From contig NZ_JABASU010000018.1 of assembly GCF_016107555.1 (NCBI RefSeq), positions 1 through 60,787 of the forward strand: a stretch of 60,787 nucleotides of DNA, in the 5' to 3' direction. The position numbers were made by a program, and so were the translations under genes. Shown here piece by piece: positions 19,910 to 29,341 of this stretch. The notes beneath the pieces were generated by a model. The model ran no database searches. It was not told where the DNA came from and was given only the letters and a program-made list of their open reading frames with translations. This DNA is from Psychrobacter celer (GTDB lineage: Bacteria > Pseudomonadota > Gammaproteobacteria > Pseudomonadales > Moraxellaceae). Position 1 is the stretch's first letter. Every line of letters begins with the position of its first letter.

Positions 19910-22666
19910 TTATCCTCTACTCGTGTCTTTTGGAGCTGTCAGGCTGGCAAGCAGCGCAGCTTTTAAGGCGCTTAGCCTATCAGCGGACAGCGGCTCATCG
20001 TTTTGATCACTGATATAAAACATATCTTCTGCGCGCTCGCCTAACGTGGTAATACGAGCAGCGTGCACTTCTATTTTTTCTTGCAAAAACACTTGTCCAA
20101 CGCGCGCCAGCAGCCCTGGCTGATCTAAAGTCTCTAGGCTCATGATATGCTGATCTGAGGCGTCATTAAACTCAAAGCTAATCTCCGTTTTTACCTCAAA
20201 ATGGCGCAGCTGCCTAGGGATGCGTTTATGCACCAGCTTTGGTAAGGCAGGGGCTTTGAAGGCGTCAATCAGTCGCTGCTTGAGCTCTTGCTGGCTGTCT
20301 TCATCGACCAGTAACGTACCACTCGGATCGAGCAGCACATAGGAGTCCAAGGCAAAGTCGCGAGTGGCGGTGATGATGCGCGCATCGAGCACATCTAGGT
20401 TCATCTGATCAAAGACGGCCATGGTCACAGCAAACAGATTCATCTGATCTTGGGTGTAGACAAAGACCTGAACGGCATCAAGCGCCAGCTCACGATGCTC
20501 GCGCAATACCACCAGTGGCGGGCTATCGGCATTAGATGCCAGACCGATGGGCGGATGGTTTAGGATGGCTTCGGTGTGCCAAAAGATATCCTCTGGTATC
20601 TCGCGCAAAAAGTACTCATCGCCCAGATCGTCCCAAAGACGTAACACTTCCTCGCGATTCATATGCTGATTGTCGACATTGTCGAGCATCTTTAGCGCTT
20701 GTTTACGCGTAGCGCTGATCATATCTTGGCGATTGGTCGGGGCGTCGATATCGGCGCGTAGGATACGGCGTGTCTGCGAGTAGAGCTGTTTCATCAGGGT
20801 CGCCCGCCAGCTGTTCCAGAGCTGCGGATTGGTGGCGTTCATGTCAGCGACAGTCAGGACGTATAAATGATTGAGGTGGGTGACATTGCCGACCAAATCC
20901 GCAAACACTGTGACCACCTCTGGATCTGAGATGTCCTTTTTTTGGGCGGTCATCGACATCAGTAAATGGTGACGGGTCAGCCAGCCGACCAGATGCGCGT
21001 CGGCTTTGCTCATACCGTGCGCCAAACAAAACTCAATCGCTTCTGTCTCACCCAGCAGGCTGTGATTGCCGCCGCGACCTTTGGCAATATCATGAAACAT
21101 CGCTGCCAGTACCAATATCTCTTTGCGCTCAATCCGCTGAAAGATCGCACTGACCAAAGGAAAGTCCTCAAAAAACCGCGGATCGGTAAAGCGGTGCAAA
21201 ATACGAATCAAAAACAACGTATGGGCATCGACCGTATAGCGGTGAAATAGATCATACTGCATCAGTCCGGTGACTTGGGCAAAGGCTGGAATGTAATTTC
21301 CCAAGACGCCATAGCGGTTCATGGTGCGCAGACGATGGAACAAATAGTTTTGTTCTTTTAAGTTGGCCAAAAACAGCGCTTGATGGGCAGGGTTGTCGCG
21401 ATAAATCTGATCAATGCCGCGCGCGGCGATTTTTAGTGCACGCAGCGTGTGGGTACGAACCTTGTCGATACCGTGCTGACCCATTAATAAGAACATCTCT
21501 AAAATAGATTCAGGATGCTGAGCAAAAACCCGATGGTGCGCTATAGCAATATGATCACCAACACGGTTGAATCTTGCATTGATCGGCTGCTTTTTGGGGC
21601 GCTCGTCATCAGGCAGTTGCGGCTCTATGATGGTCTCATAGTAGTGATTGGTCAGCATCTCAGACAGCGTTGATATTTGCATGGCACAGCGATAGTAATC
21701 GCGCATAAAGCGTTCAACAGCCGCATTTGGCTGATCGTCTGGCTGAGTCTCATAACCCATTAATTGGGCAATCTCACGCTGATAATCAAACAACAGCTTG
21801 TTTTCGTTACGTCCGGTCAGCACATGCAGATAATGCCGTATCTGCCATAGATAGCCTTCTGCAAAGCTGAGCTCATCGAACTCTTTTTCTGTCAAAAAGT
21901 TTTGTTGCACCAAGTCATAGAGCTTGCCCACGCGAAAATATCGTTTGGTCACCCAGCCGATGATATGAATGTCACGTAATCCCCCAGGCGCCGTTTTGAT
22001 ATTGGGTTCAAGATTATACTCAGTTGCATTATGTTGTAGATAACGGGCCTTAGACTCTTCCATTTTTACATCAAAAAAGGCACGAGGAGACCACTGCTTG
22101 TTAACGATTTGGATGGGCATATCTCGCAGTGCTTCGTTGCCGATTAACAATCGAGCTTCGAGCTGGGCACTGGCTATCGTATGGTCAAGTGCAGCTTCTA
22201 ACGCATCGTTGACACTGCGTACCGACAGCGCAGGCTCCAGCCCGATATCCCACAGCAATGCGACCAATTTATCAATCTTACTACTGGCATCAGCGCCGAC
22301 TTCGTCAGGAGATAACAGCAGGATATCAATATCTGAATAAAGCGACAGCTCACCGCGTCCATAGCCACCTGTCGCAAACAGGGCCAAATCCGTCTTATCC
22401 AGCTCAAACCAATAAAACAAAGCAATCAGCAGCTCATCAATCGCCTCGCTACGCGCGCCAACCAGCTGACGAATATTGACACCGCGCTCAAGGGCACGGC
22501 TGATATCCTCATTGATTTGGCTCAGCCATTCAGGAATACCCAACAAAGCAGGCTCTGAGGTGCTATCGGCGCTGGCGCTTGCTGGCAGCGCGTCGGTAGT
22601 CACTGATTGCTTGGAAAATAGGGGTAAGGGTGTCAAATCGATAGAGGTGACATCGCAATTAAACAT
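19910..22666 (-). CDS. glnD: Bifunctional PII uridylyltransferase/uridylyl-removing enzyme
   Basis: GlnD senses glutamine and uridylylates or deuridylylates PII proteins, steering glutamine synthetase and NtrBC. From the ATG at 22666 it has 918 residues, close to the family norm. The nucleotidyltransferase motif TGGYGRGELSLYSDIDILLL lies near residues 99-118, the HD hydrolase motif MFHDIAKGRGGNHSLLG near 515, and two C-terminal ACT domains occupy roughly 700-785 and 815-890. A TTG start four codons upstream is possible, but GGA lies at a better spacing for the ATG. It follows map on the same strand, but a terminator lies between, so it likely has its own promoter. Confidence 0.95.
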   Translation of the reverse strand: MFNCDVTSIDLTPLPLFSKQSVTTDALPASASADSTSEPALLGIPEWLSQINEDISRALERGVNIRQLVGARSEAIDELLIALFYWFELDKTDLALFATGGYGRGELSLYSDIDILLLSPDEVGADASSKIDKLVALLWDIGLEPALSVRSVNDALEAALDHTIASAQLEARLLIGNEALRDMPIQIVNKQWSPRAFFDVKMEESKARYLQHNATEYNLEPNIKTAPGGLRDIHIIGWVTKRYFRVGKLYDLVQQNFLTEKEFDELSFAEGYLWQIRHYLHVLTGRNENKLLFDYQREIAQLMGYETQPDDQPNAAVERFMRDYYRCAMQISTLSEMLTNHYYETIIEPQLPDDERPKKQPINARFNRVGDHIAIAHHRVFAQHPESILEMFLLMGQHGIDKVRTHTLRALKIAARGIDQIYRDNPAHQALFLANLKEQNYLFHRLRTMNRYGVLGNYIPAFAQVTGLMQYDLFHRYTVDAHTLFLIRILHRFTDPRFFEDFPLVSAIFQRIERKEILVLAAMFHDIAKGRGGNHSLLGETEAIEFCLAHGMSKADAHLVGWLTRHHLLMSMTAQKKDISDPEVVTVFADLVGNVTHLNHLYVLTVADMNATNPQLWNSWRATLMKQLYSQTRRILRADIDAPTNRQDMISATRKQALKMLDNVDNQHMNREEVLRLWDDLGDEYFLREIPEDIFWHTEAILNHPPIGLASNADSPPLVVLREHRELALDAVQVFVYTQDQMNLFAVTMAVFDQMNLDVLDARIITATRDFALDSYVLLDPSGTLLVDEDSQQELKQRLIDAFKAPALPKLVHKRIPRQLRHFEVKTEISFEFNDASDQHIMSLETLDQPGLLARVGQVFLQEKIEVHAARITTLGERAEDMFYISDQNDEPLSADRLSALKAALLASLTAPKDTSRG

Positions 22667-22728
22667 GAGGATATCCAATTAATAGGGTAAAAAAATTGTT
22701 GATACCAAAAGTATCGCAATTATAGTCC

Positions 22729-22757
22729 AAAAAAAAGACCGCCTAGGCGATCTTTTC
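22729..22757 (-). terminator. Terminator between map and glnD
   Basis: AAAGACCGCC and GGCGATCTTT pair with one mismatch around a TA-containing turn. On the minus strand the stem is followed by eight T, 6 bp after the map stop codon. Confidence 0.8.
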
Positions 22758-22762
22758 TTATC

Positions 22763-23557
22763 TTACTGGGTCAAAAAGCTCAGGTCTTCTTCAGGGCGCG
22801 TGGTAAACACTTCACAGCCATTGTCGGTCACGACCATCGTATGCTCCCACTGAGCCGACAGCTTACGGTCTTTGGTAATCGCCGTCCATTCATCAGGTAA
22901 AATCTTGGTCTGCCATGTGCCTTGGTTGATCATCGGCTCAATGGTAAAGGTCATGCCCGTTTTTAGCTCAAAGCCTGTGCCTTTTTTGCCGTAGTGCATC
23001 ACTTGTGGCTCGTGATGGAATTCATCACTGATACCATGACCACAAAACTCACGGACGATACTAAAACGCTCAGGCTCGACCACTTCTTGAATCGCTGCAC
23101 CAATATCACCGAGACGCGCGCCGTCTTTGACTACGCTCATACCCGCATACAGTGCCTTTTGCGCGACATCACAAATGCGCTTAGCCATGATAGAGCCGTT
23201 ACCGACGATCCACATCTTTGAAGTATCGCCATAGTAGCCGTCTTTGATCACGGTCACATCGATGTTGATGATATCGCCATCTTTGAGTAGCTTGCTTTCG
23301 GTAGGAATACCGTGACAAACCACATGATTAACAGAGGTGCAGATAGATTTTGGAAAGCCATTGTAGTTCAGCGGAGCAGGAATGGCTTTTTGCACATTGA
23401 CTATATAGTCATGAGCGATTTGGTTGAGGGCTTCGGTACTGACGCCGACCTTGACATGTTCGTCGAGCATGACAAGGACATCACTGGCGAGTTTGCCGGC
23501 CACACGCATTTTTTCTATGGCCTCTGGGGACTGGATAAGGGATTTTTTAGTCATCAT
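22763..23557 (-). CDS. map: Type I methionine aminopeptidase
   Basis: Removes the N-terminal Met from nascent proteins using a dinuclear metal site. The 264-residue product shows the five ligands in order: Asp in NIDVTVIKDGYYGDTSKMW (two Asp), His in EFCGHGISDEFHHEPQV, Glu in MTFTIEPMIN and Glu in SAQWEHTMVVTDNGCEV. NHVVCHGIPT carries the substrate-binding His. It starts with two consecutive Met codons; either could be used. Confidence 0.96.
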   Translation of the reverse strand: MMTKKSLIQSPEAIEKMRVAGKLASDVLVMLDEHVKVGVSTEALNQIAHDYIVNVQKAIPAPLNYNGFPKSICTSVNHVVCHGIPTESKLLKDGDIINIDVTVIKDGYYGDTSKMWIVGNGSIMAKRICDVAQKALYAGMSVVKDGARLGDIGAAIQEVVEPERFSIVREFCGHGISDEFHHEPQVMHYGKKGTGFELKTGMTFTIEPMINQGTWQTKILPDEWTAITKDRKLSAQWEHTMVVTDNGCEVFTTRPEEDLSFLTQ

Positions 23558-23724
23558 CTTGTGTCTTATAATTATGAGGTTAATGTGGAGAGATTATACC
23601 ATAAATGGACCGATGGCAGTTTTATGATAATTGATATTAAATCTATCATTATTATTGACAATAGTTACTTTACAGCCCCATTCGAGCCGTTATGACCCTC
23701 CAGTCACGATAATATATTCATATT

Positions 23725-23752
23725 TTGACAATTTAGTTGAATCTTGTAAAAG
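23725..23752 (+). promoter_or_regulatory. Candidate sigma-70 promoter of the lipase operon
   Basis: A perfect -35 TTGACA at 23725 is followed after 16 bp by TAAAAG (4 of 6). This would give a leader of about 100 nt before the lipase ATG at 23854. Confidence 0.4.
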
Positions 23753-23853
23753 ATAGAAGTAATGTAATTTTGCATGCTAAAGGGATTAGCAGCAGTCTTT
23801 GCCGACGTTATGAGGTAAAGGCACTCACCATTAATGATGACAAGGATGTTGTT

Positions 23854-24930
23854 ATGACGCTCTCCTCGTACGTTCGTGCTGCGCTCACGCCGCGCACTTT
23901 TTTACCAATACTGGGCTCTATCAGTACTGGCGTTTTATTAATGACCATGCAAACCACTTCAGCGCAAGCGGCAGGGCAGTACTATAATTGTGCCAACGCA
24001 AATGGCTGCACGCTAGTCGATAGCAAATACTTTACCTCCAGTTATACCAAGACTCAGTATCCAGTGGTCATGGCTCATGGGCTTGGCGGTTTTACCAAGA
24101 TGTTTGGGGTCTTAGATTATTTCAACGGGATTCCTAGTGAGCTGATGAAAGGTGGATCAGAGGTGTACACCACCAAAACATCAGCGGTGAATAATAGTGA
24201 AGTCCGCGGTGAGCAGCTATTACAGCAAGTCAAAACCATCACTGCCATTTCAGGCGATCCAAAAGTCAATTTGTTTGGGCACAGTCAAGGCGGTATAGAC
24301 ATCCGCTATGTCGCTGGCGTTGCACCAAAATACGTCGCCTCGGTCACCGCCGTATCAAGCCCAGAGCAAGGCTCAAAAACAGCCGATTTTGTCAAAAACG
24401 TCCTTGAACCAAACAATGACACAGGTGAGCCATCAAACGTCACGACACAGCTGGTATCAGGGGTGTTTAATTTGATTGGCGGCTTTACAGATGTGGGATC
24501 AGGCATCAGTTTTAAAGAGATACAAGCGCAAGATGGCTGGCAAGCACTCATGGCGCTATCAACCGATGGTGCGGCCAAATTCAATGCCAAATTCCCCGCA
24601 GCAATGCCAACAAGTTACTGTGGTCAGCCAACCAGTACCTCTGCAAACGGTATCAAATATTACTCATTTAGTGGGGTAGGACAAGTCATGAGATCCCTTG
24701 ACCCTAGTGATTATCTGCTTGCAGTAACAGGCGTACCGTTTTTATTTGATGCCAATGATGGTCTGGTCTCTGTCTGCTCAAGCCGACTCGGGTATGTGAT
24801 TCGTGACAACTACATCATGAACCATCTAGATTCAGCCGATCAGGTATTAGGTTTGACCGCATGGGGCGAGTCTAAGCCCAAGTCCATTTATCGTACTCAG
24901 GTCAATCGCCTAAAAAACGCCAATCTCTAA
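23854..24930 (+). CDS. lipA: Secreted triacylglycerol lipase (foldase-dependent, family I)
   Basis: A 358-residue extracellular lipase. A signal peptide ends at AQA near residue 39. The oxyanion segment is VVMAHGLGGF, the nucleophile is Ser144 in LFGHSQGG, the catalytic Asp lies in FDANDGLVSV and the His in MNHLDSADQVLG. These match Pseudomonas/Acinetobacter subfamily I lipases that need a dedicated foldase, which is the next gene. I start at 23854 because AAGGA precedes it by 7 nt; the frame upstream (to 23737) lacks a signal and overlaps the promoter candidate. Secretion by a type II system is expected for this family. Confidence 0.93.
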   Translation: MTLSSYVRAALTPRTFLPILGSISTGVLLMTMQTTSAQAAGQYYNCANANGCTLVDSKYFTSSYTKTQYPVVMAHGLGGFTKMFGVLDYFNGIPSELMKGGSEVYTTKTSAVNNSEVRGEQLLQQVKTITAISGDPKVNLFGHSQGGIDIRYVAGVAPKYVASVTAVSSPEQGSKTADFVKNVLEPNNDTGEPSNVTTQLVSGVFNLIGGFTDVGSGISFKEIQAQDGWQALMALSTDGAAKFNAKFPAAMPTSYCGQPTSTSANGIKYYSFSGVGQVMRSLDPSDYLLAVTGVPFLFDANDGLVSVCSSRLGYVIRDNYIMNHLDSADQVLGLTAWGESKPKSIYRTQVNRLKNANL

Positions 24931-24974
24931 CCCCAATGACCATCTATTTAATGATTGTCTAAGAACTCGTACCT

Positions 24975-26075
24975 ATGTCAAAACATTGCCGCCCCGCTTA
25001 TCTACCGATTGTTATAATCGCTGTGGTCATCATAGTCATCGCGGCGGCGGTGATTGTGTGGTTTAAACCAGATAATAAACCGATGGCGACTCAGCAGTCG
25101 CTATCTGCTTCACCCACTGATAAGTCTGAGAGTACACTGTCCACGGCGCAAAGCAATACTCAAGCTGAGGCACCATTTGCTCAAAGCGATGCTTTATTTG
25201 TCACTGGATTGGAGCGTTTGCCGCGCTCATTAAGAGGCACGCAAGTGGACGGCGAAATCATCATCGATGAAAACAAGCAGTTGGTCGTTACGGAAGGCTT
25301 ACGGCGTTTATTCGATTATTTTTTATCAGCAATAGGAGAGGAGGAGGAAGCGGTTATATTTGCGCGTGTCGAGAGTTATATTCGCCATCACACGCCAGAG
25401 CCTGCGGCCAGCCAAGCGGTCGCTATCTTTGGCAACTATGTGGCGTATCTCAAAGCGCTGCCTGATATAGAAAAACGCTATGGCAATCTGCAATTGCAAG
25501 CGAGCAAAAGCGGTGAGCTGGATTTGAATGCCATTGCTCAGCAAAAGCAAGAGGTGGCAAGATTACGTCAGCAGTATTTTGACAAAACCACCATCGAATC
25601 CTTCTTTGGTGCAGAAGATAACTACGATGACTATAGTATAGAGATGGTCAGAATCAACCAAAACGAGCAAATGAGTGAGGCACAAAAACAGGCTGCCAGA
25701 CAAGATTATGTGAGCCGTCTACCAGATGGTGCGATCAAAACCAATATCATGCAGCAAGCCAATCTTAATGAGCTTATGGCTCGCACTGAACAGATGAAAG
25801 CGGCAGGTGCCAGCCCTGAAGCGCTATACAATATGCGCCGAGAGTTAGTGGGTGCACCAGCGGCAAAGAGACTGGCGCAAGTCGATCAAGAGGATGCCAA
25901 TTTTGACCAGCGCTTTACTCAGTATGAAACGCAAAAGGCGCAGCTATTGAGTCAAAGTGCCAATCCAGCAGCGGCGCAAAGTCAGATCGAGCAGCTTGAG
26001 CAGCAACTGTTTGATGACGCTGAGCGCAAGCGTTTATCCGGTTATGCTGCGCTGCAAAAAACACAGACTCAATAG
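24975..26075 (+). CDS. lifO: Lipase-specific foldase (Lif, lipase chaperone)
   Basis: A 366-residue steric chaperone that folds the lipase in the periplasm. One membrane anchor (residues about 9-30) is followed by a variable Ser/Thr/Gln-rich linker (about 35-70). The conserved LPRSLRGTQVDGEI leads to the Lif signature RRLFDYFLSAIGE (Arg110-x-x-Phe-Asp-Tyr). The remainder is long charged helices, as in known foldases that wrap around the lipase. It begins 44 bp after the lipase stop, so both are one operon. Confidence 0.93.
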   Translation: MSKHCRPAYLPIVIIAVVIIVIAAAVIVWFKPDNKPMATQQSLSASPTDKSESTLSTAQSNTQAEAPFAQSDALFVTGLERLPRSLRGTQVDGEIIIDENKQLVVTEGLRRLFDYFLSAIGEEEEAVIFARVESYIRHHTPEPAASQAVAIFGNYVAYLKALPDIEKRYGNLQLQASKSGELDLNAIAQQKQEVARLRQQYFDKTTIESFFGAEDNYDDYSIEMVRINQNEQMSEAQKQAARQDYVSRLPDGAIKTNIMQQANLNELMARTEQMKAAGASPEALYNMRRELVGAPAAKRLAQVDQEDANFDQRFTQYETQKAQLLSQSANPAAAQSQIEQLEQQLFDDAERKRLSGYAALQKTQTQ

Positions 26076-26669
26076 ATGCACTTTATTAACCTTGAATAAC
26101 TTACCGTAATGTAAGGGACAGGTATGCTAAAAGTGTGGATAAGCGGTGGCGATTGGGAAGGGTACGTTCCAATGGCTGTGGCTTTAACACAACGATAGTG
26201 ATACTTTGCTAATGAAGAGCCAAACATTATTGGTACAGATGTGATCTAAAATAGTGGTACATACGCTTATTAAGACTGACGTTGTATCTACCGTTTCGAT
26301 AAACGATATCAGTCATCAGATGCGATAGTTGCGCGATAAAAACACCTCACTATTTAGTGGGGTGTTTTGGTTTGAGAGAAATGTCACCAGCCAAAATCAT
26401 CAAAAGTTATCGAGCTTTTGGTGAGTTGGTGCGTTGGATGACTGGAGCTTACCCTCAATTGCCAACATTGTCGCGATTGTATCGGGCAACAAATATCTGC
26501 CAAGTAATAACTCAATTAATAATGACAGCAAGCGCTGGGTGAGACACTATATCGCGACTGCTCAAGATCATTCATAGCAATAAAAAAATTTTGATTGGGT
26601 CTTTAGCAGTTGCCCTAAGCGCAAGCTTAAGACGCGATAAACTTGTTGAATTCAATAGAAGGAATAAGT
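26076..26669. other. Spacer between lipase operon and META lipoprotein
   Basis: About 600 bp with no recognisable gene. A 24-codon frame at 26123-26197 has a GGGACAGG site upstream, but no known relative. Beyond the terminator at 26338, open stretches at about 26357-26578 encode plausible-looking peptides (for example WSLPSIANIVAIVSG read around 26450) without a good start. They could be the decayed end of a gene. Confidence 0.45.
26338..26371 (+). terminator. Terminator downstream of the lipase operon
   Basis: AAAACACC-CACTA and AGTG-GGTGTTTT form a long stem with one T/G mispair and a T-rich tail, about 260 bp after the foldase stop. Confidence 0.75.
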
Positions 26670-27158
26670 ATGAAAAATATGACAAAAATGATAACGGGTG
26701 CCACCTTTGTTATAGGTGCGCTTACTGCTGGTTGTCAAACGACGGCGACTCTCCCAGCGCCAGTCAGTCAGCCAGTGACCGAAACGGCGCTCCAAGCGCA
26801 CAACTGGCAGCTGGTTGATGCCAAACGTATGAATGGTGAGCGAGTAACCGCACTATTTTTTAATCCAGCCAAGCCGCTCACTTTGAGCTTTATGAATGAT
26901 AACGGTAGAAACTATGTCGCATTTATGAATACCTGCAACAACATGAGCGCAGGTTACAGTGTCGTCAATGGTGATGTGCAGATCAAAAATGGCATCAGTA
27001 CAATGATGGCCTGTCCTGAACCGCAAGCCAGCTTCGATACAGCAGCAGTCGCCACGGTGCAAGGCAAGTATAGCCTCAGCAAAAACGCCAAAAAAGTGCC
27101 AATCTTAACCATCAAAAATGACAATCAAGTGGCTTACTTTAAAGCTGTGTCTAAATAA
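26670..27158 (+). CDS. META-domain (HslJ-like) lipoprotein
   Basis: A 162-residue lipoprotein: the signal peptide ends in the lipobox LTAGC (Cys near residue 22), followed by a short spacer and a META/HslJ domain with WQLVDAKRMNGERV, LSFMNDNGRNYVAFMNTCNNMSAGY and GISTMMACPEPQASFD. HslJ-type proteins are outer-membrane or periplasmic and have been linked to heat and drug tolerance, but no biochemical activity is set. The ATG at 26670 follows AGAAGGAA; a longer frame from 26643 has no good site. A terminator follows at 27204. Confidence 0.85.
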   Translation: MKNMTKMITGATFVIGALTAGCQTTATLPAPVSQPVTETALQAHNWQLVDAKRMNGERVTALFFNPAKPLTLSFMNDNGRNYVAFMNTCNNMSAGYSVVNGDVQIKNGISTMMACPEPQASFDTAAVATVQGKYSLSKNAKKVPILTIKNDNQVAYFKAVSK

Positions 27159-27203
27159 GCTAACGATGTATAAGAGCAATATAAACACTCTGTTTAGATT
27201 TGA

Positions 27204-27235
27204 TAAGGCCTCACTCATATGTGGGGCCTTTTTTT
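27204..27235 (+). terminator. Terminator after the META lipoprotein
   Basis: AAGGCC-CAC and GTG-GGCCTT form a stem with a CATAT-containing loop, followed by seven T. Confidence 0.9.
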
Positions 27236-27314
27236 ATCCGAAGTTTGTCGAACTTTGCGCTACACTAGCGTAAAGCTGCTGTTATGCCTTATAGATTTCA
27301 CTGGATACTACTTT

Positions 27315-28310
27315 ATGTCTAAAACCATTATGTCGAAACCAACCACGAATAACATCATGATAAAAGGGGTGACGACGATCGCTATACTGGCAGCTCTCAC
27401 TGGCTGTCAGACATTGCTTAGCACTGAAATCAAAAAGCCGAACAATATAGTAGTGGATAGTAACCCGTTAACTGCTGCTATGCCTGCCATTGATCGTCAA
27501 GGACACATTGCTTACGTAGAAGAGCAAGGGGTAGGAAGCGCCAAAGTATCGACACTCTATAGTATCCGTCCTGATGGTCGCGACCGGCGATTGATCGATC
27601 AAATCAATGGCTATATCTACGCGCCAGCGTGGTCAGCGGATGGTCAACAGCTCGCCTATAGCAAACAAGCACCGCGCGAGCATCCTAAAATATATATTTA
27701 TGATAAAAGCAGTAAAACGCGCAATCTGGTGGTCAATGCTGAAGGCAGTAATATGTCAGCGTCATTCTCACCTGATGGTCAATATCTGCTCTATAGCTCT
27801 ACGGTCGGCGGCAATGCTGATATTTATGAAAAGCGCCTCAGTGATGGCGACACCCGCCAGCTGACGACGTTGCCCAGTACCGAAGTGCAGCCAAGCTATG
27901 CGCCTGATGCTCAGAGTTTTGTCTATGTCAGTGACAAAGTACGTGCAGGCAGTCCTCGTCTTTATCGTTATTACTTTGCTACCCAGACGGCCGTGCCTAT
28001 CACCACCGCTGGCTATGCTGCCAGTCCGCAGTTGAGTATGGATGGACGGCATCTGGCGTATCTCAATGGTCGCAAGGCTGCGGTGATGACGCTGGCGACT
28101 GGGCACGTGCTCAATTTGGCATATACAGGGCTCGATGAGCCAGCGCGTCTGTCGCCTTCGGGTACGTACGCCGTTTATCCAGCGTATGCGCCAGATGTAG
28201 ACGGCTCGCAGCGCAGTCATGTGGTGATTCACTCACTGTCTGGTCATCCAAGCTATACCATCAGCAGCCAAGATGGCGGGGTGATACGCTCGCCAGTTTG
28301 GGGACGTTGA
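27315..28310 (+). CDS. TolB-like beta-propeller lipoprotein
   Basis: A 331-residue protein with a lipobox (LAALTGC, Cys near residue 31) and a beta-propeller built from PD40/WD40-like repeats: APAWSADGQQLAYSKQ, ASFSPDGQYLLYSST, PSYAPDAQSFVYVSD, PQLSMDGRHLAYLN and ARLSPSGTYAVYP. It resembles TolB's C-terminal propeller but lacks the N-terminal TolB domain and the tol-pal context. A periplasmic binding or scaffolding role is inferred. The frame extends upstream to 27219, but that would start inside the terminator, so I choose 27315. Confidence 0.82.
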   Translation: MSKTIMSKPTTNNIMIKGVTTIAILAALTGCQTLLSTEIKKPNNIVVDSNPLTAAMPAIDRQGHIAYVEEQGVGSAKVSTLYSIRPDGRDRRLIDQINGYIYAPAWSADGQQLAYSKQAPREHPKIYIYDKSSKTRNLVVNAEGSNMSASFSPDGQYLLYSSTVGGNADIYEKRLSDGDTRQLTTLPSTEVQPSYAPDAQSFVYVSDKVRAGSPRLYRYYFATQTAVPITTAGYAASPQLSMDGRHLAYLNGRKAAVMTLATGHVLNLAYTGLDEPARLSPSGTYAVYPAYAPDVDGSQRSHVVIHSLSGHPSYTISSQDGGVIRSPVWGR

Positions 28311-28344
28311 CGACAAAAGTTGTATATTGAACCTGATAAATAGG

Positions 28345-28350
28345 TATAAT
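28345..28350 (+). promoter_or_regulatory. Candidate -10 box for the NfeD-flotillin operon
   Basis: A perfect TATAAT lies 67 bp before the start at 28418. The best -35 (TTGTAT at 28320) has a loose 19-bp spacing, so the call is weak. Confidence 0.35.
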
Positions 28351-28417
28351 CGGTAATAACGAAACATAAGTCGGTTGCAACAGCCGGTTTGGTTGTAGGA
28401 TAAGGAGTGTGCGTTTG

Positions 28418-29074
28418 ATGCAGGAGTCTTTTGCGGTATTTATCACTAAGATAAGTCTTTATCCGACAGTGATCTTTACGGGTTTGGTGATGTTTGTCAC
28501 CTTGTATTGGCTGGTATCGTTACTTGGCATGGCCGACATGGATACGGTCGAGCTTGGCGACGCTGGCGGTGAGGCAGATATCTCCGATCTGTCATCGACG
28601 GGCTTTTTTACCGGTCTTATGCTCAAGTTTGGTCTTTATGGCGTGCCGCTTATTATTATCTTAACCCTTATTAGCCTTATCGGCTGGCTGCTTAGCTATC
28701 TGTATACCAGCTTTTTGCATCAATACTTTCATTCAGGTGCGCTTTATTATGTGTTTGGTACCGGGGCGTTGGTGTTTGTCTTGGTGGTATCGATGTGGCT
28801 AACTGGTCTTATCATCTCGCCTATCCGCAAGAACATCGCCAACATTCCCAAACGCAGCGCCGCAAGCAACGTCGGTAAAGTTGCCATCGTGCGGACGCTG
28901 AGCGTGACCGACAAACATGGCGAGGCTGAGCTGGCTGATGGCGGTGCAGGACTGATTCTCAAGGTGCGCTCACAGAGCGCTGACAATCTATTGAAACAAG
29001 GCGATAAGGTCATATTGGTTGAGTATATCGCAACCGCCAATGCCTACTATGTGACGGCGGCCAAAGACGAGTAA
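28418..29074 (+). CDS. NfeD/YqiJ-like membrane protein with C-terminal OB fold
   Basis: A 218-residue inner-membrane protein. Three hydrophobic helices lie near residues 15-38, 66-92 and 105-130. The C-terminal ~75 residues (NVGKVAIVRTLSVTDKHGEAELADGGAGLILKV, split by a turn) form the NfeD-type OB fold, ending in ADNLLKQGDKVILVEYIATANAYYV. NfeD proteins pair with SPFH/flotillin partners, and this one is directly upstream of a YqiK-type flotillin, matching the yqiJ-yqiK arrangement. TAAGGAG lies 10 nt before the ATG at 28418; a GTG at 28409 is too close to it. It heads the four-gene set ending with DUF2256. Confidence 0.85.
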   Translation: MQESFAVFITKISLYPTVIFTGLVMFVTLYWLVSLLGMADMDTVELGDAGGEADISDLSSTGFFTGLMLKFGLYGVPLIIILTLISLIGWLLSYLYTSFLHQYFHSGALYYVFGTGALVFVLVVSMWLTGLIISPIRKNIANIPKRSAASNVGKVAIVRTLSVTDKHGEAELADGGAGLILKVRSQSADNLLKQGDKVILVEYIATANAYYVTAAKDE

Positions 29075-29112
29075 CAGCGATATATTGTATCGAGGACAGG
29101 CGATAAGCACTG

Positions 29113-29176
29113 AGCTTTGTCTTGATTAGGCTTTGTCTTGATTAGGCTGTGTGTTCATTAGGCTTTGCGTTTATTA
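29113..29176. repeat. Four 16-bp tandem units between NfeD and flotillin genes
   Basis: Units read AGCTTTGTCTTGATTA, GGCTTTGTCTTGATTA, GGCTGTGTGTTCATTA and GGCTTTGCGTTTATTA. They lie in the 267-bp spacer between the NfeD-like and flotillin genes. Confidence 0.9.
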
Positions 29177-29288
29177 GACTAAAAAGTATGGCAGTGAGAC
29201 CAACTGCTAACTATCCGTCAATCAATACCCACCAATAAATACCCGCCGCTGTGATGATACCGCAGTCAAATTTTATGAAAGAGACGAT

Positions 29289-29318
29289 ATATAGCTTTAC
29301 ATTATATAGTTTTACACT
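29289..29318. repeat. 15-bp tandem duplication just before flotillin
   Basis: ATATAGCTTTACATT is followed by ATATAGTTTTACACT, about 25 bp upstream of the flotillin start. Confidence 0.75.
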
Positions 29319-29341
29319 TGCGTTTTATTAGAGGAATAAAT

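Noticed and set aside
27219..27314. Upstream extension of the TolB-like gene
   Set aside because: It starts within the terminator stem of the preceding gene and adds residues before the lipoprotein signal.
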